A stretch of 64,000 nucleotides of DNA from Halomonas elongata DSM 2581 (GCF_000196875.2 NC_014532.2:682001-746000); one strand, 5' to 3'; positions 28,169 to 39,349 are shown, counted from the first letter of the stretch. Numbers and translations: made by a program. Notes: generated by a model not told the origin, from the sequence alone.

Positions 28169-28290
28169 GCTGCGCATGTTCGTGCGTGATTATCCGTAAG
28201 GGATGTATTGCAGGCTGGCCGGCGAAACTCTGGTATTCTCGAGCAAGAGCGATGGTGCTTCCTTTCACTTTTTTCTATAGAACGCTGGCA

Positions 28291-29769
28291 ATGACTTCAG
28301 CCGTTTCCCGTCGCTGGCGCCCACGCTCTCTGCTGCAGCTGGTGTTGCTGGCCTTTCTCATGGTGATGCTGCCGCTGGCCGTGTTGATGTTCCAGGCCGG
28401 CCAGGCGCTTTCCGAATTGTCGCGTCTGGCCGATGTCAGTGCCCGCCAGGCGGTGGAGGAAACCCGCCGTGCCCGTACCCTGGGCGCTCTGGCGCTGGAG
28501 CTGGAACGTTCCGCCCGCCAGTATGCGGTGGTCGAGCAGGAGAGCCTGCTTGATATCTACGACGAACGCCTGGCGGAATTTCGTCGCCTGCTGGCCAGGC
28601 AGCGTGAGTTGCTACCCGATGATCCGGATGTCGCGGCACTCAGCGAGCAACTGGACGAACTCGCCGAACTGCCCGACCTGCCTGTCGAGCAGTTGAAGGA
28701 GCGACTCTCGGCTTTCCTGCCGTTCGCCCAGCATACAGAGGCCATGCGGCAGGCCACCAATCGACGTATCGACGAGCGGCTTGACGACATTCGTGCCCGG
28801 GCCGAGTCGGTACAGACGCGCCTGTGGTGGCAGACGGCAGCCCTGGTGTCGGCCAGCCTGCTGTTGATGCTGCTGTTCACGCGCCTGATCATCCGTCCGA
28901 TCCGCCAGCTCGAGCGGCACATCCTGGGCATCGGCAGCGGTAGCCAGCAGCAGAGCACGGCACCCGTACAGGGACCCGCCGAACTGGTGCGACTGGATGA
29001 GCGCCTGGACTGGCTTTCTTCCCGGCTCGACGAGTTGGAGGAACAGAAGCAGCAGTTTCTGCGTCACATGTCCCATGAGCTGAAAACGCCCCTGGCGAGC
29101 GTGCGCGAAGGCTCGGCGCTGCTCACCGATGGCGTGGCCGGTGAACTCACTCAGCATCAGCGCGAGATACTCGAGCTGATCGATGCCAGCGGCAGCGAGC
29201 TGCAGCATCTCATCGAGCAACTGCTCGACTATAACCTGCTGCAGCACAACCGGCGCCTCGAACTCGAACGTCTTGATCTGGCAACGGTTGCCAAGGAAGT
29301 GCTGGCCAAGCATCGGCTGGCATTGCAGCAGAAGGAGATGCGGGTCGAGTGCTTTGATGGTCCCGTGTCCTGGCGAATCGATCGCATTGCGACGGGCAGG
29401 ATCCTCGATAACCTCATTTCCAATGCCGTGGCCTATGGCGAGGATGGCGGTGAACTGGAGATTCGCGCTCGTACCACCCCGTCCTCGCTGGTTCTCGAGG
29501 TCGCCAACAGCGGCGAGTCGATTCCCGACGAAGACCGTGAGCACCTCTTCGAGGCCTTCTATCAAGGGCGTATCCGTCGCAAGGGGGCGCTGAAGGGATC
29601 CGGTATCGGCCTCTCGGTGGCCGCCGACTGCGCGCGTTTGCAACAGGGCACGCTGGAGCTGGTCGAGGATCGGCTATCGGTGTGTTTCCGCCTGACACTG
29701 CCTGTCATGGATGACGATGAAACAGAAACATTACCCGCACTGACGGGAACAGACGCAAGGAACGGATGA
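28291..29769 (+). CDS. glrK: Sensor histidine kinase GlrK (QseE-like)
   Basis: 492 residues from ATG 28291 (MTSAVSRRWRPRSLLQLVLLAF), which aligns with the E. coli GlrK start; a start at 28252 would add 13 residues. A first membrane segment (about 13-35), a short helical periplasmic domain, a second segment (about 180-200), HAMP, the H box FLRHMSHELKTPLASVREGS (phosphorylated His about 266), then N box ILDNLISNAVAYGEDGG and G boxes with GSGIGLSVAADCA. It phosphorylates GlrR, encoded two genes on. Gene order glrK-qseG-glrR is the same as in enterobacteria. Confidence 0.93.
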   Translation: MTSAVSRRWRPRSLLQLVLLAFLMVMLPLAVLMFQAGQALSELSRLADVSARQAVEETRRARTLGALALELERSARQYAVVEQESLLDIYDERLAEFRRLLARQRELLPDDPDVAALSEQLDELAELPDLPVEQLKERLSAFLPFAQHTEAMRQATNRRIDERLDDIRARAESVQTRLWWQTAALVSASLLLMLLFTRLIIRPIRQLERHILGIGSGSQQQSTAPVQGPAELVRLDERLDWLSSRLDELEEQKQQFLRHMSHELKTPLASVREGSALLTDGVAGELTQHQREILELIDASGSELQHLIEQLLDYNLLQHNRRLELERLDLATVAKEVLAKHRLALQQKEMRVECFDGPVSWRIDRIATGRILDNLISNAVAYGEDGGELEIRARTTPSSLVLEVANSGESIPDEDREHLFEAFYQGRIRRKGALKGSGIGLSVAADCARLQQGTLELVEDRLSVCFRLTLPVMDDDETETLPALTGTDARNG

Positions 29770-29770
29770 T

Positions 29771-30322
29771 ATGAATGCACGAGCCCTGATCGTCTGCCTG
29801 GCTGCGGCCTGGTTGGCGGGTTGTCAATGGCTGCCCGAACAGTCCCGGACTACTACGACAGCGGGGGTCGACGCCGTGGCCAAGGACGAAATAGAGAGCT
29901 GCTACGCCGAAGTGCCTGGCTTCGCCGACGACGCCTGCCTGTTGCATGACTGGGTGGCCTTCGGCCTGGCCTCGCAGCGGGGCGATGACGAGTGGCGTGC
30001 ACGCATGCGCGAGCGACTCGCCGGTTCCCGGACCGAGGCGCGCCTGGCCAGGGCCGTGGTGCTGTCCTGGGGGCCACCATCGCAATGGAAACAGGCCTCC
30101 GAATTGTTCAAGGCTGACCTGCACGCGGCACCGCCGCGCTTGCAACCACTGCTGCGCTACTGGCTCAACGAGATAGAAAGGCGTCGCGATCAACAAGGCC
30201 GCCTGACCGACAGCGAGCAGGCACGTACCGCCCTGGTGGAGGAAAAGGAGGCATTGACGCAGAAGCTCGATGCCTTGACCGATATCGAGCGAAACATCAA
30301 TTCGCGACAGCGGACCGAATGA
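29771..30322 (+). CDS. qseG: QseG-like outer-membrane lipoprotein
   Basis: 183 residues. A lipoprotein signal (MNARALIVCLAAAWLAGCQ, lipobox LAGC, Cys18) is followed by a mostly helical body with a coiled-coil C terminus (QARTALVEEKEALTQKLDALTDIERNI, near 152-178). It lies between glrK and glrR, where QseG of enterobacteria interacts with the GlrK sensor domain. Conservation of this family is low, so the assignment rests on position, lipobox and coiled coil. The stop overlaps the next open frame. Confidence 0.8.
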   Translation: MNARALIVCLAAAWLAGCQWLPEQSRTTTTAGVDAVAKDEIESCYAEVPGFADDACLLHDWVAFGLASQRGDDEWRARMRERLAGSRTEARLARAVVLSWGPPSQWKQASELFKADLHAAPPRLQPLLRYWLNEIERRRDQQGRLTDSEQARTALVEEKEALTQKLDALTDIERNINSRQRTE

Positions 30323-30336
30323 CGCGGAGACACGAC

Positions 30337-31728
<1,392 letters not shown>

Positions 31729-31754
31729 AGCCCGATGAACGGGCTCGATGAAAA

Positions 31755-31775
31755 CGGGCTCAAGGAAAGAGCCCG
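31755..31775 (-). terminator. xseA terminator
   Basis: On the minus strand CGGGCTC (31775-31769), a 7-base loop, GAGCCCG (31761-31755), then TTTTC. It lies between convergent glrR and xseA and may serve both. Confidence 0.65.
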
Positions 31776-31781
31776 GCCCCT

Positions 31782-33143
31782 CTATCCTTGACCGGCAGGT
31801 GATTCGCTCGATGGTGGCAAGACCTCGAGTGTCAGTTGGCCCTCGCCCAGCCTGGCCTCGAGCCGTTCGCCGGGCCGGGTGTCTCCGGTTCGCTTGATCA
31901 CGCGACCTTCGGGGCTCTCGAGAATCGCATAGCCGCGGCCGAGTATCGCCAGGGGGCTGACTGCCTGCAGCTCCCGTGACACGGCGGCGAGGCGCTCGCG
32001 GTGGCGCGCCAGTGCTCGGGGCATGCTTTGCTGGAGCCGCCGGGCAGCCAGCGTCAGGCGTTGCTCGGCCTGCTCCACCTGCCTTTGTGGCGAACGCAGC
32101 GTCAGGCGCTGACGCAGATGGCGTTCGCGTTCCCGCCGTTCGGCCAGTCCAGCGTTCATGGCGCGGTGCAGGCGACCTTCCAGTTGCTCGAGCTGTCGGC
32201 GGCGATAGGCAAGCACCTCGCCGGGATGACGCAGCCTCGCTCTCAGGTGATCGAGCCGCTGGCCCTGGGTGTCCAGGCGGGCCCGCTGAGAGCGGATCAA
32301 GCGTTCCTCGAGCTGGACCAGACGCTGGCGCAGGGCGGCGGCATCCGGCACCAGCCGTTCGGCGGCTGCCGATGGTGTGGGCGCGCGACTGTCGGCGGCG
32401 AAATCCGCCAGGGTGACATCGACCTCATGGCCCACCGCCGACATGACCGGCAGACGAGAGTGGAAAATGGCTCGGGCCAGGTGCTCGTCGTTGAAGGCCC
32501 AGAGATCCTCGAGGCTGCCGCCGCCCCGGGTGATCAGGATGGCATCGCGCTCCGGGTCCAGAATCGACTGGCGATTGAGCAGCCCGAGGGCGGCGATCAG
32601 CGCCGGCGCTGCCTCGCGGCCCTGGACCGGCACGGGAATCAAGGTGACCTGAGACAGTGGCCAGCGCGCGGCGAGTACCGCGAGTACATCGCGAATCGCC
32701 GCACCGGTGGGGGAAGTGAGCACCAACAGATGCCGGGGCGGAAAGGGCAGGGGACGGGCATTGGCGAACACGCCCTCGGCATCCAGCTTGGCCTTGAGGC
32801 GTTCGAAGGCTGCCAGCAATTCCCCCTCGCCGGCCGGTTGCACGGCCTCGGCGATGAGCTGGAAATTGCCGCGGGGCTCGAACAGCGACACTCGACCGCG
32901 CACCTTGACCCGGTCGCCATCGCGCATCGGCGCGGTCACGAAGCGGGCGCGGGTGCGGAACAGCGCGCAACGCAACTGGGCGTGTTCATCCTTGAGCGTG
33001 AAGTAGACATGCCCCGAAGCCGGCCGCGAGACACCGGACAGCTCGGCTTCCACCCAGATCTCACCGATCCCGCTTTCGAGAAGCTGGCGAGCGTTGCGGT
33101 TGAGCGCCTCGACCGAGAGCGGTTGTTCAGCGGTGGATGACAT
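31782..33143 (-). CDS. xseA: Exodeoxyribonuclease VII large subunit
   Basis: 453 residues from the ATG at 33143 (MSSTAEQPLSVEALNRNARQLLES), with AGGA upstream; a TTG at 33158 is the only longer start. The N-terminal OB fold (about 8-105: IWVEAELSGVSRPASGHVYFTLKDEHAQLRCALFR), the catalytic domain with LVLTSPTGAAIRDVL and ITRGGGSLEDLWAFNDE, and the long coiled-coil (about 260-390) are all present. It degrades single-stranded DNA with XseB, which is not in the window. Convergent with glrR. Confidence 0.95.
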   Translation of the reverse strand: MSSTAEQPLSVEALNRNARQLLESGIGEIWVEAELSGVSRPASGHVYFTLKDEHAQLRCALFRTRARFVTAPMRDGDRVKVRGRVSLFEPRGNFQLIAEAVQPAGEGELLAAFERLKAKLDAEGVFANARPLPFPPRHLLVLTSPTGAAIRDVLAVLAARWPLSQVTLIPVPVQGREAAPALIAALGLLNRQSILDPERDAILITRGGGSLEDLWAFNDEHLARAIFHSRLPVMSAVGHEVDVTLADFAADSRAPTPSAAAERLVPDAAALRQRLVQLEERLIRSQRARLDTQGQRLDHLRARLRHPGEVLAYRRRQLEQLEGRLHRAMNAGLAERRERERHLRQRLTLRSPQRQVEQAEQRLTLAARRLQQSMPRALARHRERLAAVSRELQAVSPLAILGRGYAILESPEGRVIKRTGDTRPGERLEARLGEGQLTLEVLPPSSESPAGQG

Positions 33144-33403
33144 GGCCCGTCCTGACAATGGCTTGGGACGCCTAGGCTATCATGATTGTGGACGCCAATG
33201 AGATGGTGAACTTTTTCGATAACGGTGATTATTCCTTTAACGCTCGAGCATAGAGATCCTTTGGTGGTCGAGAATCATCAATAGTTAGAAATAATTTTTA
33301 ACTATTTCATCAAGGAGAGTTTTCTTGTGAGCGTATAAGATGAATGTTGCCTGGGTTGGCGTATGAAAGGAGCCAGGAGAAGGTGTAAAGGGAGTTTTGA
33401 TAT

Positions 33404-35203
33404 ATGGGTGGGTTCCTGGAGGATATTCGGCGCTTCTTTAGGGTTATGGATTTCTCAAAAAGTGGCAAGAGGGTTAGGTCGCTTTTTGTTGTATTGGCTT
33501 TGATGTCCATTGTTAGTTCAGTGTTGACGGTTGCTCAGCCGTTCCTGTACATGGAGTTGATTGATAGTATTGTGGGGGAAGGTGGTGGGTTGTTAGGGTT
33601 TTCAACCGAAACCATTATTCTTGTGTATGGAGTCTGCTTTCTTGTTGCAAGGGTCATCGATGAGCTCTGGAAGGCTGTCTTTACTAATTTGACGCTGTCG
33701 GCCCAAAGAAGTCTCGCGGAGAAGGCGTTCGATCATATCATAAGGCTGCCAAGCTCCTTCTTTTTAGGGAAGGATAAACACTCGTTGTCTGAAATTATTT
33801 CCAAGGCCAGGTCTGGTGTTCACGAGATAATATCAGTCTCTTTGGAAACGATTGTGCCCGTTGTGCTAGAGTTTTTCTTGGTTTCGTTAATTGTTTATAT
33901 GTTGTTTCCTGGTTCTGTTCTGGCTATCTTGATAGCATCTGTTGTTGTCTTTGTTGTTGTGGCCATTGTCGGCTCGGAAATGATCCGGCCATGGCAAAGG
34001 GGGTTCACAGAAGAAAATAATAAAACGCATCAGGTTCTGGGGGAGATTCTTTCTTCTGAAGAAACAATTAAGTCTTTTAATGTGGAGGATAGCTTCAAGA
34101 AGAGATATCTATCTCATATGGCGGTTTTTGAGAATTATTGTTATAAGTTTTTTAGATGGTCGGCTTTTATAGGGTCTATGCAGATGCTTGCAATAGGCGG
34201 CGCACTGATTCCTATGCTTTTTATTTCTTTTAATTTCCTCAAGAATGATGCGCTTACCCTTGGTGCATTTGTCATGATCAATGTGTTGACAATCCAGCTC
34301 ATTATGCCGCTGAGAAGGTTGGCTTACGCGTATCGTCAAGTTAAGGAGAGTGCTGTTGATATAGAGCAGTTAGATAAAGTCATGTCGATTCCCTCTGAAA
34401 CGCAAAGATCGGATGATGGTAGGGGTGAAGTTATATTAGAGTCGCCGTCAATATCCTTTGACAATGTGTGTTTTTGCTATGAGGAAGGAGAGGAACCTGT
34501 TCTCAATGACGTGTCATTTACGGTTCCAGAGGGTAAGGCTTACGCCTTTGTAGGAGCTTCGGGGGCAGGAAAGTCTACCATATCAAAACTTATAATGAGG
34601 TATTATGATGTCTCTAGCGGTAATATATTGTTAGGGGGTAGGAATGTAGAAGGTTTTCCCCGGGATGCTGTAAGGCGGTTTGTTGGGATGGTTTCTCAAG
34701 ATGTTGTCCTGTTTAATGATACGTTGAGATTCAATCTTGATTTTGGAGAGTGTGTTGAAGATGCGAGGTTGGTGAGCGCCCTAAAAGCAGTCGACCTGGA
34801 TGGTTTTGTGGATGCACTTCCTAATGGCGTGGATACGATGGTTGGAGACCGTGGTATGCGGTTATCTGGAGGGCAGCGCCAGCGTGTAGGTATTGCAAGG
34901 GCTATTTTGAAAGACCCTAAAGTCCTGATCTTTGATGAGGCGACATCTTCGTTGGATATGCATACTGAGAAGACGGTATCCGAGAATATAAATATTGTTT
35001 CTGAAGGGAAAACCACCATCGTCATTGCACACAGGCTTTCAACGATAATCAATGCTGATAAGATATTGGTCCTTGACCAAGGAGAGATCGTTTCGAGTGG
35101 TACTCATGGTGAGCTTATCGAAAGCTGTGATGTATATAGGAAGCTATATATGAGCGGAGGTGCCACTTCTGTTGACCAGCCTTTGCAGATGTTAAGTGAC
35201 TGA
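33404..35203 (+). CDS. ABC exporter, fused permease and ATPase (A+T-rich, likely acquired)
   Basis: 599 residues. Six membrane segments (about 25-310) fused to an ATPase (about 350-585): Walker A GASGAGKST, Q-loop VSQDVVLFND, signature RLSGGQRQRVGIARA, Walker B KVLIFDEATSSLD, H-loop IAHRLST. No peptidase domain is present. The plan is that of ATM1/MsbA-type exporters of lipids, peptides or metal conjugates. The gene and its 5' flank are by eye about 40-45% GC against 60-65% on both sides, and codons such as ATA, AGG and TTT are frequent. Neither neighbour (xseA, AbrB-type gene) is related, so substrate is unknown. ATG at 33404 follows AGGGAG. Confidence 0.9.
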   Translation: MGGFLEDIRRFFRVMDFSKSGKRVRSLFVVLALMSIVSSVLTVAQPFLYMELIDSIVGEGGGLLGFSTETIILVYGVCFLVARVIDELWKAVFTNLTLSAQRSLAEKAFDHIIRLPSSFFLGKDKHSLSEIISKARSGVHEIISVSLETIVPVVLEFFLVSLIVYMLFPGSVLAILIASVVVFVVVAIVGSEMIRPWQRGFTEENNKTHQVLGEILSSEETIKSFNVEDSFKKRYLSHMAVFENYCYKFFRWSAFIGSMQMLAIGGALIPMLFISFNFLKNDALTLGAFVMINVLTIQLIMPLRRLAYAYRQVKESAVDIEQLDKVMSIPSETQRSDDGRGEVILESPSISFDNVCFCYEEGEEPVLNDVSFTVPEGKAYAFVGASGAGKSTISKLIMRYYDVSSGNILLGGRNVEGFPRDAVRRFVGMVSQDVVLFNDTLRFNLDFGECVEDARLVSALKAVDLDGFVDALPNGVDTMVGDRGMRLSGGQRQRVGIARAILKDPKVLIFDEATSSLDMHTEKTVSENINIVSEGKTTIVIAHRLSTIINADKILVLDQGEIVSSGTHGELIESCDVYRKLYMSGGATSVDQPLQMLSD

Positions 35204-35244
35204 CTTTCATGACTGCTGGGGCTGTTTCGTTGTAATCAGTCCGC

Positions 35245-36315
35245 CTAAGCACTCCGCTTCTTGTAGTAGTTCAGCAACACCGGCATGGCCAGTATTAGCA
35301 CCGAGATGCGCAATAGGTGGTGCGAGGTGACGAAGGCCGGGTCGATGTTCAACGACAGCGCGACCAGGCTCAGCTCGGGCGCACCGCCCGGCATGTAGGC
35401 GAGCAGGGCCGCTGCCGGTGAATAGCCGGTGAGTTCGTGGGCGCCCCAGGCGGCGAGCACGGCGACCAGCAGCAGCATGACTGCCTGGAGTGCGGCCATC
35501 AGCAGGTTGCGGCCCATCTCGCGCAGGGAGGTGCCGGCGAAGCGCACGCCGACGGACACGCCGATCACGACCTGGGCCAGCGCCATGACCGTCGGTGGTA
35601 TCGCTGCCTGGCTCATGCCGGTGATATGCAGGGCTGCCGATACCAGGGCGGGGCCGAACAGCAGGGCGTTGGGCAGTCTCAGTCGACGGCCCAGCCAGCT
35701 TCCGCCCACGCCAGCGGCGATGAGCCAGCCGGTCTCGCCCAGCGAGGGTAGCCACAGCCACTGGGCGAGATCTCGAGTGCCGGGTTGCAGGCTGACATGG
35801 CCGATGCCCTGCAATATCGGCGGGATGGCGAGCAGGAGTATCAGGATGCGCACGGCGTGGGTCATGCCGACGATGCGCAGGTCGGCGCGCGAGTTCATGG
35901 CCATCAGGGTCACCGCCGAGACGCCACCGGGAACCCCCGCATAGAGGGCGGTATCCGCCGAGTAGCCGGCCACGCGGCGCGAGAAGCTCACCGAAATGGC
36001 CATCATCACGGCCGTGGCCAGCAGCATGATGATCAGGCTGGCGCCCCAGTGGAGCAGGTCGCCGGACATACCGGGCGAGAAGGCGGTGCCCAGCATCACG
36101 CCGATGATGACCAGCACCACCTGGCGGGAGCCGCCCGGCGAACGCAGGCGTACGCCCGTCAGACTGGCGGCCGTGGTGACGAGCATGGCGCCCAGCAACC
36201 ATGGCAGCGGAAGCCCCGCCCCGTAGGCGAGGGCGCCGCCGACCAGGCCGAGCAGCAGGGTCGGCAGCAGGCGTCGTGTCGCTTTCCATCCGTTGGCGAG
36301 AGTCCCGCTCAGCAC
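35245..36315 (-). CDS. AbrB-family membrane protein (PF05145)
   Basis: 356 residues, about ten membrane segments in two homologous halves: LPLPWLLGAMLVTTAASLTG with PGGSRQVVLVIIGVMLGTAFSPG in the first, and a repeat around LPNALLFGPALVSAALHITG / ALAQVVIGVSVGVRFAG in the second, both ending in MPGG motifs (YAGVPGGVSAVTLMAM, AYMPGGAPELSLVAL). The family was once called ammonia monooxygenase or AbrB and its role is unknown; it is often next to TctABC genes, as here. Starts at the ATG at 36315, 88 bases after the tctA stop, same direction. Confidence 0.85.
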   Translation of the reverse strand: MLSGTLANGWKATRRLLPTLLLGLVGGALAYGAGLPLPWLLGAMLVTTAASLTGVRLRSPGGSRQVVLVIIGVMLGTAFSPGMSGDLLHWGASLIIMLLATAVMMAISVSFSRRVAGYSADTALYAGVPGGVSAVTLMAMNSRADLRIVGMTHAVRILILLLAIPPILQGIGHVSLQPGTRDLAQWLWLPSLGETGWLIAAGVGGSWLGRRLRLPNALLFGPALVSAALHITGMSQAAIPPTVMALAQVVIGVSVGVRFAGTSLREMGRNLLMAALQAVMLLLVAVLAAWGAHELTGYSPAAALLAYMPGGAPELSLVALSLNIDPAFVTSHHLLRISVLILAMPVLLNYYKKRSA

Positions 36316-36403
36316 GTTGCGATCTCCGTTCCTTGGGGGCTGCGGGTGGTGGGCTCGCCGTCGTTCCCTGACGAGCCCGTGCCACTGAGGCGGAGGGCGA
36401 TGC

Positions 36404-37906
36404 TCACCCGCGTGCCAGCCTGGCCTTGGCGGCCGGCAACACCCAGGGCAGGATCAGCAGGGCGGCGGCCGCGATCCAGAGCCCCACCGAGATACCGGAT
36501 TGCCAGAGGATGTCGATGTCGCCGCCACTGATCGAAAGCGCTCGGCGCAGGTTCTGCTCCATCAGCCCTCCGAGGACATAGCCGAGAATCACCGGTGCCA
36601 GAGAGATGCCGAGCTTGCGCAGCAGGTAGCCGAGAATGCCGATGATCAGCATCAGGTAGATAGCGGTCAGATCGGAGTGCAACTGATAGACGCCGACGAA
36701 GGCGAGCAGGGCGATGCCCGGTACCAGCACCCAGCGCGGAATGGTCAGCACCCGGGCGAACAGGCCGGCCAACGGCAGGTTCAGTGCCAGCAGGACCACG
36801 TTGCCGATGTACAGCGAGGCGATCAGACCGCCGGCCACCTCGGGGCGTTCGGTGAACATCATCGGGCCTGGGGTGATGTTGTAGAGCATCAGGGCGCCGA
36901 GCAGTACCGCGGTAGTGCCGGAACCGGGAATGCCGAGCGTCAGCATGGGCACGAAGGAGCCCGCCGCCGAGGCGTTGTTGGCGGCCTCCGGTGCTGCCAG
37001 ACCGCGCATGTCGCCCTGGCCGAAGGTGTCGTCCTTGTCGGAGATACGCTTCTCGGTGGTGTAGGCCACCGCGCTGGCCACCGAGGCGCCGGTGCCGGGC
37101 AACACGCCGATGATGAAGCCCAGCAGGCCCGAGCGACCCATGGCGCCCTTGCAGGCGAGGATTTCCTTGAGGCTGACGAAGACGCGCCCCAGCGGCGGGA
37201 TGCCGTCGTCCTGGCCATCGCGCCGGTTACCATGTTCGAGCATCAGCAGGATTTCGCTGATGGCGAACAGCCCGATGATCATCACCACGAAGTCGATGCC
37301 GTCGTAGAGCTCGGCCATGCCGAAGGTGTAGCGCATCACGCCGGTACCCGAGTCGACGCCGACGGTGCCGATGAGGATGCCCAGTATCGCGCCGATGGCG
37401 GTCTTGAGCGGATCCTTGCCCATCATCACCGACATGGACGCGAAGGCGAACACCATCAGGGCGAAGAACTCGGCGGGGCCGAACATCACGGCCACTTCCG
37501 CCAGCAGCGGGGCGAACAGGGTAAGGCCGATGATGGCGATGGTGGCGCCGACGAAGGAACTGACCGCCGACAGCCCGAGTGCCGGTCCGGCCAGGCCCTT
37601 CTTGGCCAGCGGGTGGCCATCGAGGGTACTCATGACCGCACCGGCGTCGCCCGGCACGTTGAGCAGAATGCTCGACATGCGGCCGCCGTATTCCGAGCCG
37701 GTGTAGATCCCGGCGAGCAGGATCAGCGCCGATTCCGCCGGCAGTCCCAGGGTATAGGCCAAGGGCATCAGGATGGCGATGCCATTGATGGGCCCGATGC
37801 CCGGCAGGGAGCCGAACAGGGTGCCGAGCAGGGCACCGAGGAAGGCCAGTCCCAGGTTCATGGGGGTCAAGGCAACACCGAAGCCATGAATCAGAAAGTC
37901 GAACAT
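36404..37906 (-). CDS. tctA: Tripartite tricarboxylate transporter, large permease TctA
   Basis: 500 residues from ATG 37906 (MFDFLIHGFGVALTPMNLG); the open frame extends 21 codons more but reads into tctB. About eleven membrane segments. Family marks: GALLGTLFGSLPGIGPINGIAILMPL (24-49), SALILLAGIYTGSEYGGRMSSILLNVPGDAGAVMSTLDG and IGVLPGTGASVASAVAY. It is the channel-forming subunit for citrate or another carboxylate, cooperating with TctB and TctC just upstream. Confidence 0.94.
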   Translation of the reverse strand: MFDFLIHGFGVALTPMNLGLAFLGALLGTLFGSLPGIGPINGIAILMPLAYTLGLPAESALILLAGIYTGSEYGGRMSSILLNVPGDAGAVMSTLDGHPLAKKGLAGPALGLSAVSSFVGATIAIIGLTLFAPLLAEVAVMFGPAEFFALMVFAFASMSVMMGKDPLKTAIGAILGILIGTVGVDSGTGVMRYTFGMAELYDGIDFVVMIIGLFAISEILLMLEHGNRRDGQDDGIPPLGRVFVSLKEILACKGAMGRSGLLGFIIGVLPGTGASVASAVAYTTEKRISDKDDTFGQGDMRGLAAPEAANNASAAGSFVPMLTLGIPGSGTTAVLLGALMLYNITPGPMMFTERPEVAGGLIASLYIGNVVLLALNLPLAGLFARVLTIPRWVLVPGIALLAFVGVYQLHSDLTAIYLMLIIGILGYLLRKLGISLAPVILGYVLGGLMEQNLRRALSISGGDIDILWQSGISVGLWIAAAALLILPWVLPAAKARLARG

Positions 37907-37919
37907 GGTGACGTGTCCT

Positions 37920-38366
37920 CTAGACGATGCCTTCCAGGTAGCCATCGGGCAGCGAGATGCCCAGGCCACTGGTGAACAGGAAGTAACTGCCGATGGCCAT
38001 CAGGGTGCCGGTGATCAATGCCTTGCCCCAGGTCGCGCCGAACAGCCGTGCCAGGGCCGTTGCCGCCAGCAGCGAGGCGGGGATGTAGCCGATCTGCGTG
38101 AACAGCGCGGCGTAGATCACCAGCAGCACGAGCACCATCAACAGCTTCACTGCCAGGGCACGGTGCGGCCACTGACCATTGGCGCCGGGCCTGATCACCA
38201 GCACCAGGGCCAGGATGGACAGCAGCAGGGCCAGCCCCAGGGGAAATGCCCTGGGGCCCACGGGTTCATAGCTGAAGGGAATCTGCCACTGCAGGGCCTG
38301 GACGGCGACGAACGCCGCCAGGCCGAGCAGGACGAACCCCAGCAGCCTGTCGGCTGTCACTCTCAT
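37920..38366 (-). CDS. tctB: Tripartite tricarboxylate transporter, small permease TctB
   Basis: 148 residues, four membrane segments, starting MRVTADRLLGFVLLGLAAFV. It shows the family pattern SYEPVGPRAFPLGLALLLSILAL (33-55) and YIPASLLAATALARLFG in the second half. It overlaps the tctC stop by four bases and is 13 bases before tctA. Confidence 0.93.
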   Translation of the reverse strand: MRVTADRLLGFVLLGLAAFVAVQALQWQIPFSYEPVGPRAFPLGLALLLSILALVLVIRPGANGQWPHRALAVKLLMVLVLLVIYAALFTQIGYIPASLLAATALARLFGATWGKALITGTLMAIGSYFLFTSGLGISLPDGYLEGIV

Positions 38367-39349
38367 TGGCTCAGTCCCACTTCCTGCGCCAGTGACTTGA
38401 AGTCGGCGATCTGTTGCTGAACGTACTGATCGAAGTCGTCACCGAAGCGGGACATCGGGAAGAGGCCGCGTGCCTCGCGCAGTTCGGCGAACTTAGGATC
38501 CTCGGAGAGCGCTTTCAGGCGCTCGACCCAGGCGGAATAGGCTTCGTCGCTGACATCGGGGCCCATGTAGTAGCCGCGCCAGATGGGCCACTGGACGTCA
38601 TAGCCCTGTTCGGCGGCGGTGGGGATGTCGGCGAAGGGACCGCCCATGCGTTCCTCGGACAGCGAGGCCAATACCCGGATCTTGCCGCTCTCCAACTGGG
38701 ACTTGAGCTCGGAAAGGTCGCCGGTGAAGACCTGGATATGGTTGCCGAGCAGGGCAGCGAGAGCCTCGCCGCCACCTTCGAAGGCAACGTAGCGCAGCTT
38801 CTGCGGTGAAACGTCAGCGGCCTTGGCGGTCAGCGCCGCCTTCATCCAGTCCTGGCTGCCCACGGTACCGCCGGCGCCGAAGGCGATTTCGCCCGGCTTG
38901 TCCTTGAGGTCCGACATGAGGTCGTCGAGGTTCTCCCAGGGGGCGTCGGCGTTGACCACGATGGCGCCATAGTCGACGCCCAGCGCGCCCAGCCAGCGAA
39001 CCTCGTCGCCGCTGTAATCGCCGAACTTGTTCAGGGCCAGGTTGACCGCCGCGCCGGTGCTGGCGGCGACGATCAGGTCGGAGTCGTCGGTGCGCACGCC
39101 ATTGAGATGGTTGTAGGCGACCGCGCCGATGCCGCCGGGCATGTAAGTGACCATCATCGGCTGCTCGATCCGGCCGGTTTCCTCCAAGCCGTTGGCCGCC
39201 AGGCGGCAGGTCAGGTCATAGCCGCCGCCCGGCTTGGCCGGCGCGATGCATTCGGTTTTTTCGGACTGGGCCTGAACGCTGCCGGCCAGCAGCAGGCTGC
39301 CCAGCAAGGCGAGGCAGGATGCGTGGCGTAGAGCCGTGTTGATCTTCAT
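38363..39349 (-). CDS. tctC: Tripartite tricarboxylate transporter, periplasmic binding protein TctC
   Basis: 328 residues from ATG 39349 (AGGAGT just upstream). A signal peptide (MKINTALRHASCLALLGSLLLAGSVQA) leads into a Bug/TctC fold: CIAPAKPGGGYDLTCRLAANGLEETG (37-62), MVTYMPGGIGAVAYNHLNG, and AFGAGGTVGSQDWM. It binds the carboxylate and hands it to TctAB. Divergent from tctD over 132 bases, which should hold the TctD-controlled promoter. Confidence 0.94.
   Translation of the reverse strand: MKINTALRHASCLALLGSLLLAGSVQAQSEKTECIAPAKPGGGYDLTCRLAANGLEETGRIEQPMMVTYMPGGIGAVAYNHLNGVRTDDSDLIVAASTGAAVNLALNKFGDYSGDEVRWLGALGVDYGAIVVNADAPWENLDDLMSDLKDKPGEIAFGAGGTVGSQDWMKAALTAKAADVSPQKLRYVAFEGGGEALAALLGNHIQVFTGDLSELKSQLESGKIRVLASLSEERMGGPFADIPTAAEQGYDVQWPIWRGYYMGPDVSDEAYSAWVERLKALSEDPKFAELREARGLFPMSRFGDDFDQYVQQQIADFKSLAQEVGLSQ

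Noticed and set aside
27561..28268. Minus-strand open frames across the argA-glrK gap
   Set aside because: Translations are Arg/Ser/Pro-rich without motifs; they overlap structured elements on the plus strand.
27835..28290. In-frame extension of glrK through the small-RNA region
   Set aside because: It would cross the strong terminator at 28144-28168 and has no ribosome site; the family N terminus begins at 28291.
36500..37975. 491-codon frame opposite tctA
   Set aside because: Same antisense composition; tctA has full family motifs on the other strand.
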